A stretch of 64,000 nucleotides of DNA, taken from contig JBBCBC010000026.1 in assembly GCA_037126765.1 (NCBI GenBank), positions 8,730,418-8,794,417 on the forward strand, in the 5' to 3' direction. Below, one piece after another: positions 57,282 through 64,000 of the stretch. The notes under the pieces are model-generated. The model saw nothing but the letters and a program-made list of their open reading frames with translations, had not been told where the DNA came from and did not search any database. The position numbers and the translations under genes were made by a program. The DNA comes from Stenogyne calaminthoides (lineage: Eukaryota > Streptophyta > Magnoliopsida > Lamiales > Lamiaceae). Positions within the stretch are counted from its first letter, which is position 1, and the number at the start of each line of letters is the position of its first letter.

Positions 57282-58760
57282 ATCTCCACCTATTTCAAAA
57301 ATATTTATAAAATCAATTATAAAGTCTCGAGGAAGAAGATTTATAAAATGCCAAAATAAAATAAAAACAGCTGGGTATCACAGGACTATGTAATGCATCG
57401 AATCTGGTGTCTTTTGGACTATGAACCAGACCTAGAAGAGATAAGGTATAAATTACTAAGCATTGGTGAAGCATATAGCTTCTATGAACCAATAACTTAT
57501 TGTTGTAACTTAAATTGCTATCCATCACATTACATGTGTTTATTTTGTTGCTCAACGCGGTTGTGCGCGAATAGGCCATGCGCTTGTCTGGTTATTCATG
57601 AGTGCTCTAGAGACTTAGTCACTGTCTCATAGGAGCGGCCCCACTCCATACTCATATAGGTGAGTTCATCAAAGTATATTCTGCAAATAATATACCACCC
57701 ATAAGAGCTATGACTCATTAAAAGCTTTTAGCTTATCCTCCCAATTTGCAGTAAAGCACCACACTTATTTTAGAAATCATTTGCTTTAAAGCACTACACA
57801 TTTAGGAAGGAATATAAATTAAGGTGCTAGCAGAACTAACAAGTGGCTTGTTATTACCCATATGAACCTTATTCATGGGATCTCCAATCACAAAGGTTGG
57901 GTTCCCACCACTGTTAATTTTCAATTGGCTTGTCCTATTCCTCTTCAATTAAGACTAGTCAAATCATTTCATCTTCTACCAGCTGGTTAACCACTTCATT
58001 TCGTATACGAATATGTCTATTTTACCATTGAAAGTTTTATTCTTAGCAATGGTTATTGCTTCTTAGCAATCACAAAGCATCGACAACAGAGTGTCTGTTT
58101 CTCATCTAATTGAAATACAAGCTAAGCAATTTCTTAGCTTCATGGCCTCATTGCTAGACAATTTCAGAGTATAAAACTCTGACATCATAGTATGTTTAAC
58201 AATTATAGTTTGTGCATCAAATTCTCAATAATTTGTGCAAACTCAAATTGAGCCACAAGATCACCTTGATATACACAACTATATTCTTCAAGAGAAGTAA
58301 AGTCACTAGATAATAAACTTGATCATATCACTCATGCCACTTATATAAATCTCATAATCTAAATCTCTTTTTAAAAATTCTTTAGACGTCCATTTGATGA
58401 ATAAAACTTTTTTTTTTTAAAGAAAACAATTTAATTAAACCTTGAATGGACGAAATTATAGACATTTGTCAAACAATGTCAAAAAGAATAAAAGTTTTAT
58501 TTTGAATAAAACTATTTTGAAAATCCATTCACAACCAATAGGTTTATAACCAGATGATAAATCATTTAAAAAGCATGTCTCAAAATTGTTTAAATACTGG
58601 ATTTTCAATAGAAATAATCTTGCAAAAAATTGAATCATTTGAAATAATATGATTTGAAAAATTTCGCGAATCCTTCTAAAACAAGGTAAATATAAAAAAA
58701 TCATTTGCAAACATTCTTTTCACTCAATTAAATGATCAACTCTATTGTGGTGCATGAGAA
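57282..58760 (-). other. Shared internal region of LTR elements A and B
   Basis: Strongly similar to 24744-26230. Both have a short minus-strand frame reading LVHRSYMLHQCLVIYTLSLL-type sequence, present in both copies but matching no known protein. It probably contains non-coding signals needed by the element. Confidence 0.5.
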
Positions 58761-59375
58761 ATTAGCTCATCATTCAAAAGAATACAAGTACAAATAATAC
58801 TATTTGTATCAACAATAGTATTAACACCCAACACATCACTTCTCAACATTATAAATCTATAAGCGTACCAAGCTCAAGAAAACCAGTAAACATGGAATCA
58901 TATATTTAGAGTTGGAAATTCTCACACTTTTAAACATTAATTTCCTCTTTCAATAATTAAACATGTATGAACCATGTAATATGCATAAACATTCCTAAAC
59001 AAAGTTGGACATTGCATCTCAAAACTGCAAGCGTAAATAATATGCAACATAAAAACTTTAATCCTTTTAAGACACACGTCTTCTGCAGGCGATACGTGCA
59101 AAATATAAAAGCTGATTTTAAAGCTCAATCCCTTTTACACTTGAATCACAATTAATTTGTTTAAGCGTATCAAGGACATTGGATAACAAGATTAAAAAAC
59201 TAAAATTGGGAACAATGATTCTTTGCACGCAGTGAATCAAATTTAAATCTAAAAAAAAGTAACACAAGAGATCTCACAAAATTAATTTGTATTGTTATCT
59301 TCAAACAAATCATAGTTATTCTTAAATATCTAATAATAATAAAACAATTCACAAATTATTCATTCAATAACTAAC

Positions 59376-60013
59376 CTGATTTGTTCTAACGCAGTAACTA
59401 TCTTGATTTTCCTTATCAGGGGGTTCAGGGTAATAGCCACGCTCCCAAATCTTCCTTGTTATCTCCGTCTGAAGATGGCGCATATTTTAACCACACCAAG
59501 TGCTCGACAGAAGGCCTGAAAGAAACTTTGGCATGGCTATTAGAACTAAACCCACAAAATAATGAATTTCTTGCCGAAATTGCTTCTCTAAGTTCAACAT
59601 TCCAAGGTTTGAAGAAATTTATCAAATGGGTTCTCAGAAAGAGAACAAAACGAAACCCCCAGAGGCTGTTTCTTCGAATTCAATTGATTACAGATTCTTA
59701 AATCGCAAAGAAAAAAGGGGCTTTCATTTTTTAAGAAATTCGAATTAAGATTGGAATAACCCAATCAACAAGAAATGATCAGAGAGAGAAAAGGAATTCT
59801 TGAGTTGACATGAGCAAGACTCGTGCTCGCAGAAAAAGGGGGATATAATAAATCTGAGAATCAACCCTAATACAAGCAAAAAAGGCGCAACTTTTGTTGG
59901 GTTTTCTTGATCAAAAAATTGAAATGGCGTTTTGGCAAATTTGGATTGAAGGAGGAGACGGTGGGGTGGGCCGTAGGCTACACTTTTTGAAATCAAAACA
60001 TGAATGATATTTG
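59376..60013 (-). pseudogene. Captured 5' exon of a PP2C-type protein phosphatase gene
   Basis: On the minus strand an exon-like segment ends at 59376 with a CAG-GTTAGT donor. Just before it the frame reads RGYYPEPPDKENQDSYCVRT. The wording RGYYP, then NQDS, is that of the N-terminal part of plant PP2C domains in the PP2C/cyclic-nucleotide-dependent kinase family, where the NQD aspartate helps bind the catalytic metal. The upstream part looks like 5' UTR and N-terminal coding sequence with broken frames. The following intron is retained, so capture was of genomic or unspliced sequence. The fragment cannot make a working phosphatase. Confidence 0.6.
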
Positions 60014-60034
60014 GTGATTGTAAATCCTTAAGAT
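60014..60034 (-). promoter_or_regulatory. Putative primer-binding region of element B, complementary to its own LTR
   Basis: On the minus strand, directly after the LTR: ATCTTAAGGATTTACAATCAC. Element A has the same 21 bases at 27543-27563. It lacks the TGG start of normal tRNA primer sites. Its CTTAAGGATTTACA part is the exact complement of TGTAAATCCTTAAG inside the LTR. Confidence 0.5.
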
Positions 60035-60488
60035 TGTTGGAAAATATTAGAAAATTCAATAATCAAAATAAGACAAGGAAAAGATAAAAACGAAGATCAA
60101 AGGAAAAACACTTGAGGCGTGCTTGAAATGCACTGTCCTTAAGGATTTACACTTAGCAATCCCCCAGGATTCAACAAGTCTTCTAGGATAAACCTAGGAT
60201 CAGGAGCAACAGAATAATAAACCCAGCAAAAGGAATAGAAGAAGAAAAAGAATTTACGCAGTGTTTTTTTCTGTCATATGTTCTCAATAAACACTCTATT
60301 ATATATAAAATAAAGCTGCAAGTAAAACGGTTTTTTGACCACCTTAAGAATAGGAACAGACTCATAGTGGTTTTAATTAAAAGATAAGCACAGTTATATT
60401 TGTTGGGAAGAAATAGGAAACAAACTTGGTGGATAAGTTTTGATAATTAATATATTTTTGAAATACTTTAAATAATAAATTTACAACA
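60035..60488 (-). repeat. LTR of element B, right
   Basis: 454 bp. Contains CCTTAAGGATTTACAC (60137-60152), complementary to the adjacent internal site, and a TATA-like TATATATAA on the minus strand near 60300. Confidence 0.93.
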
Positions 60489-60842
60489 ATGGTTTCATAA
60501 TTATCTGATTTAGTCTCGTATATATTTAAATTTAGCCAAATCAATCTGAAATAGTTGGAAAACGTTTAAAACAACGTCATTCTGTCATGTGCCGATTACT
60601 TGCTCCTTCTTTCCGTCGAAAACTATTGATTGACGTTTTTTTTTCACATGTGACACAATGAATGTGTTTAACCATTAAATAAAATATGAAATTTCAAATT
60701 AATTACAGAATATTAAATAGTAAAATTAAAGATAATATTAAAAAAATTAAATTTTAAAAAAAGTAAAAATTACTTCTTATTAGACGCTCCGTACGCATAG
60801 CCTCTCGGGAGTTGATTTACGAGGTCAAAATTAGTTTAAAGG

Positions 60843-62925
60843 TTTGCTGATGACAACCTTATGTTCTTTAAAACCAACAAGGAGGACGTTTCAGACTGTT
60901 AAGAAATGTTTGAAAGATTATGAGAAGGCCTCTGGACAGCTTATCAATTTCGATAAATCAGCAATTACGCTTAGCAAAAACACTTGCCCGGGCAATATTG
61001 AGTTCACAAAGGAATGTCTCCATATTCAAGTCTGTCAGGGTCACGACATCTACCCTGGTCTACCTACCTTTACAGTCCAAAATAAGCGTCTTCAATTTGG
61101 GTACCTGAGGGACAGGGTCTCTAAGAGGCTAGAGTGTTGGAAAAATCAATTCTTCTCAGATGGAGGAAGGGAAGTCCTCCTTAAATCGGTAATCCAAGCC
61201 ATTCCTACTTATGCAATTTCATGTTTCAGAATACCCACCACTCTTTGTGGGGATATTGAATCTATGTGTGCTAGATTCTGGTGGGGTGGCAATGAATCAG
61301 AACGAAAAGTACATTGGAAAGACTGGAAGAAGCTTACCAAACCTAAGACTGAAGGAGGAATGGGATTTAGAGACCTGGTTACCTTTAAAAAAGCTCTACT
61401 TGCCAAGCAGATCTGGAGGATTATCCTATACCCGGATTCATTGGTGACTAGGGTCCTCAAAGCCAGATATTTCAAACACACTGATATTATGGAAGCTTCG
61501 GTTGGATCGAACCCCTCTTACATTTGGCGCTCGTTGATGTGGAGTAAATCGGCCTCTCCAACGGTCTCTATTAGAAGATTGCTAATGGGAAGGATATTCA
61601 CGCGAGAAATGATAAATGGATCACGGACCTTGCAAAAGGAAAAATCACTTCATATACCACCTACGACAGTAGCGTTACTGTTCATGAACTTATTACACCG
61701 GATCATACTTGGGATGTCCCTAAGCTCGATAGCCTCTTCCTCACTTACGAAGTTGATGCCATCAGGAAAATCCCTATTGATCACCATAGCCCCAAGGACT
61801 CGAGGTTCTGGATCTACAACAAGAAAGGTCTATATACAGTGAAAATAACCTACTGGAAGGCTCTCTCAAATTCCTATTGCCAAGAGGACGGGGGGATATG
61901 CTCTTCCAGCGCAATCCCTCATATTTGGTCCAAAATCTGGAGATTGAACCTCCCACTGAAAGTCAAGATCTTCCTATGGAAGGCAGCACACGAAGCGATT
62001 GCCTCAGAAGCAAATTTGGCCACTCACCACGTGTCTTGCCCACCCAGGTGCGTTCTTTGCGGGTTTCATTGGGCTGATACTATTCATGCTATATTTTCTT
62101 GTCAGGGGGTCAAAGAGGCGTGAAAATACACGGAGTGGTGGACCCTTATCAAAGAGTTATGTAAAGATTCCACGGATAGCCTGACCATTTATTGCATCAA
62201 AACAATGAAGGATGCTGACCTGGAGAAATTTGCAATAAAGATGTGGGGTGTATGGAAAGAGAGATGCGACATCGCACACAAAAAACGAGTACAGCCGTCG
62301 GGGGCACTCCTAGGACACTTGCTACATGGACGGATGCTTATCTGGATCAATACCATAATGAAATGAGCAAACTCTCCCAACGACTTTCTATTCCCACCAA
62401 GATACCCCGACCTCCTCCGAATAACATGAATAATGAATATTGGTCCTTGAATGTCGATGCGGTGTACAACGAACCCACTCTTACCTTTGCCATTGGTTTC
62501 TACATCAAGGATCAGGATGGGAAACCCCGAGCGGCTGGGTGCCATAAGATTTCTCCACCTGGATTCGTAATGACTGCAGAAATTACGGAGCTGGCAGAGG
62601 GCCTATCCTTTTATTTGGACAGGTTTCAAGAACCGATCAAGATCTTCTCGGACTGCATTGATGCCATTCAAGCGCTTACCTCAGACTCCATCTATAAGGG
62701 ATATGAAGAAAACTTAATTATTGGGACCCGTAAGCTCAAACTACGCACCTCAATGAAAGATTTTTGGTACTGCCCTCGATCGGATAATACAGCGGCACAC
62801 AACCTTGCACAGCTGGCTACTAAATCTCCCCTCCCTCACGCCTGGGTGGGTGAAGATATTCCAAGGCATATTTGTCTCTAGCTCAGGATCACCTTTCCTT
62901 GTATTAGACTACGAGGTTTCAAAAA
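60843..62925 (+). mobile_element. LINE (L1-type), 5'-truncated, with target duplication
   Basis: Flanked by a 16-bp direct repeat AAAATTAGTTTAAAGG (60827-60842 and 62926-62941), with an A-rich tail before the right copy. The insertion begins inside the reverse transcriptase and runs to the 3' end, the usual product of incomplete target-primed reverse transcription. Confidence 0.93.
60844..62881 (+). pseudogene. LINE reverse transcriptase C-terminal half, zinc-binding and RNase H domains
   Basis: The first codons read FADDNLMF, the catalytic RT motif, followed in frame by a stop. From about 60895: SGQLINFDKSA, RVSKRLECWKNQFFS and GREVLLKSVIQAIPTYA, typical of plant non-LTR elements. Around 61290-61480: FWWGGNESERKVHWKDW and GGMGFRDLVTFKKALLAKQ. 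At 61920-62100: the zf-RVT segment (IWSKIWRLNLPLKVKIFLWK, CVLCG). At 62450-62830: an RNase H-like domain (LNVDAVYNEP, FSDCIDAIQAL, NTAAHNLAQLA). Stops and frameshifts near 60900, 61640 and 62120 break it. Confidence 0.92.
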
Positions 62926-63006
62926 AAAATTAGTTTAAAGGAGGTCGCTCTGCATGCCAGAGAGGCAGATATGTTTAAGTAAAAAGGTCAAGTTTTGTAT
63001 TCATTC

Positions 63007-63180
63007 AAGTGCACTCATAGTGAATTTTAGAATTGTGCAACTTATTTTACTGAAAGGTGTAATTTTTTTACGCTAAATCGTGCAAATATTAATATGAAAA
63101 AATAATTGCACGATTCGATGTAAGAAAGTTGCGATTTTAAATTAAGTTGCACGGTTCTAAAATGCACTATGAGTGCACGA
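63007..63180. repeat. Long inverted repeat (foldback element)
   Basis: The left arm AGTGCACTCATAGTGAATTT (63008 onward) pairs with the right arm ending AAATGCACTATGAGTGCACG (63180). The outer arms are about 40 bp with a few mismatches. The inner parts CTAAATCGTGCAA and TTGCACGATTCG also pair, so nearly the whole 174 bp can form one hairpin. No protein is encoded. Confidence 0.75.
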
Positions 63181-63184
63181 CCCT

Positions 63185-63670
63185 GGATGCACATGATACC
63201 CGCTCAAATAAAAACTAAATGAATTTCATAAATTTAGTTATTTTAACAATTTTGAAGAACATACATATTTTTTTACTATCTATAACAGTACGTCGTAAAA
63301 AACTAATTCTTTTTTTGAATTCACGCATTCACTATGTTTCAATTATACTAGTCCATGTTTCATTTCATATAATTTTTAGTTAAATTTAATCTGCATATTT
63401 TAATTATATTTGTCTGCATTCACTTCTATACCGAGTTGCTCTATACCATTGGTGCAATATGGTTTGACTCATTAAATATATGTTATCATGATTTTATTAA
63501 TTTTTCATTTCCGCCAAAATTCTATAAAAATTAAATTAAAATATGACTTGGTTTTATTTAGAAATTAATTATAGTATATTTTAGTTACTCAAATTGGATT
63601 CGTGTTGTACATGAGTTGATTTATTTAATATTTGCATGTTAAATTATTTACTATATTTGGAATGTACCGA
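63185..63670. other. AT-rich intergenic DNA
   Basis: No gene or repeat terminus recognised. Confidence 0.4.
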
Positions 63671-64000
63671 TAGACATGCTCACGGTTTCGGAATCGCCGG
63701 TTCCGGTTCCGAACCGGCGGTTCTAAAATTCTGGGAGGGGGAACCGGAACAGAACCGTGGCCAAGGCGGTTTCGATTCGGTTCTCGAACCGGCGGTTCCG
63801 GTTCCGAACCGCCGGTTCGGCCGGTTTTATTTATTTTTTCTTTTTTTTTCATATATTTTTTCTTGCGTTTCTTAGTTTTTTGGATCTAAAATTTGAAGGA
63901 ATGTATAGATAGATCATGAAATTGGACATTGTTATTGTTAATATGAGAATTTAAATTGAAGATTACATTAATAATTGAACTATTACAAATTAGTAGCTAT
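63671..64000 (-). mobile_element. Edge of a second copy of the small hAT family (cut by window end)
   Basis: It begins TAGACATGCTCACGG and continues with GGTTCCGGTTC repeats, then GGATCTAAAATTTGAAGGAA. This matches the reverse complement of the right end of the element at 12730-13949. It therefore lies in the opposite orientation, and the remainder is outside the window. Confidence 0.85.

Larger units (their letters stand above)
56828..60488 (-). mobile_element. LTR retrotransposon B (non-autonomous), with captured PP2C-like exon
   Basis: Two 454-bp LTRs (56828-57281 and 60035-60488) differ at about six positions by eye. The target duplication ATGGT is perfect (56823-56827 and 60489-60493). 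The minus-strand polypurine tract AAATAGGTGGAGAT adjoins the left LTR. There is no gag-pol. The internal half next to the left LTR matches element A; the half next to the right LTR is captured host sequence. The low LTR divergence shows a recent insertion, so the family was mobilised in trans. Confidence 0.93.

Noticed and set aside
57313..57579. Minus-strand frame conserved between LTR elements A and B as a candidate protein
   Set aside because: The sequence is shared because the elements are related; the two frames diverge at their ends and no domain is visible, so coding use is not supported.

Overview
This window is nuclear DNA from a flowering plant, most likely a eudicot. It is AT-rich, with spliced genes that use GT-AG introns, and plant transposon families dominate it: Ty3/gypsy (Tat/Athila-like and Del/Tekay-like), hAT, Mutator-like, CACTA, Helitron, L1-type LINE, Stowaway and Harbinger-like MITEs. 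I cannot name the species from the sequence. No rRNA, tRNA, CRISPR or organelle genes were seen.

Only three host genes are well supported. (1) A two-exon gene for a small secreted cysteine-rich peptide, 2083-2865 (+). (2) A seven-exon gene for a pyridoxal-phosphate homeostasis protein (YggS/PROSC/PLPBP family), 4990-8760 (-). (3) A three-exon gene for a four-membrane-span CASP-like protein, 54012-55859 (-). They are independent genes and show no shared pathway.

Layout. 1-9.9 kb: two host genes with several MITEs between and inside them. 9.9-15 kb: mixed transposon debris: a CACTA TNP2-type remnant (about 11.2-11.85 kb), the 3' end of a LINE (about 12.3 kb) and a 1.2-kb hAT element that keeps only its BED zinc finger (12730-13949). 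15-31 kb: an old repeat carrying DUF1985-type (Ulp1/Mutator-associated) coding remnants, split by a compact Del/Tekay-like LTR element (17153-29715). That element holds a 3.8-kb hAT (18562-22338) and a Mutator-like element (23875-29478), and the latter holds another LTR element (A, 24207-28102). Target-site duplications are readable at each of these levels. 31-48.3 kb: a Helitron-like segment whose 3' end is at 48313. It carries a fragment of a plastid-type lipoamide dehydrogenase gene and is split by an 11.3-kb Tat/Athila-like retrotransposon (31939-43250). 48.3-53.3 kb: a second stretch of the DUF1985-associated repeat, split by a 4.2-kb hAT (48453-52680). 56.8-60.5 kb: LTR element B, a relative of element A with a captured PP2C-like exon. 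60.8-62.9 kb: a 5'-truncated LINE with a 16-bp target-site duplication. 63.0-64.0 kb: a long foldback repeat and the edge of a second copy of the small hAT family.

The observations most worth following are these: the LTR A/B family has a 14-nt site next to its LTR that is complementary to its own LTR rather than recognisably to a tRNA, and its two copies carry different host exons at the same place; the Tat/Athila-like element has a triplicated hairpin plus G-run module; a 40-bp duplication in the CASP-like gene doubles a splice acceptor; and the cysteine-rich peptide gene has two further cysteines in frame after its stop.
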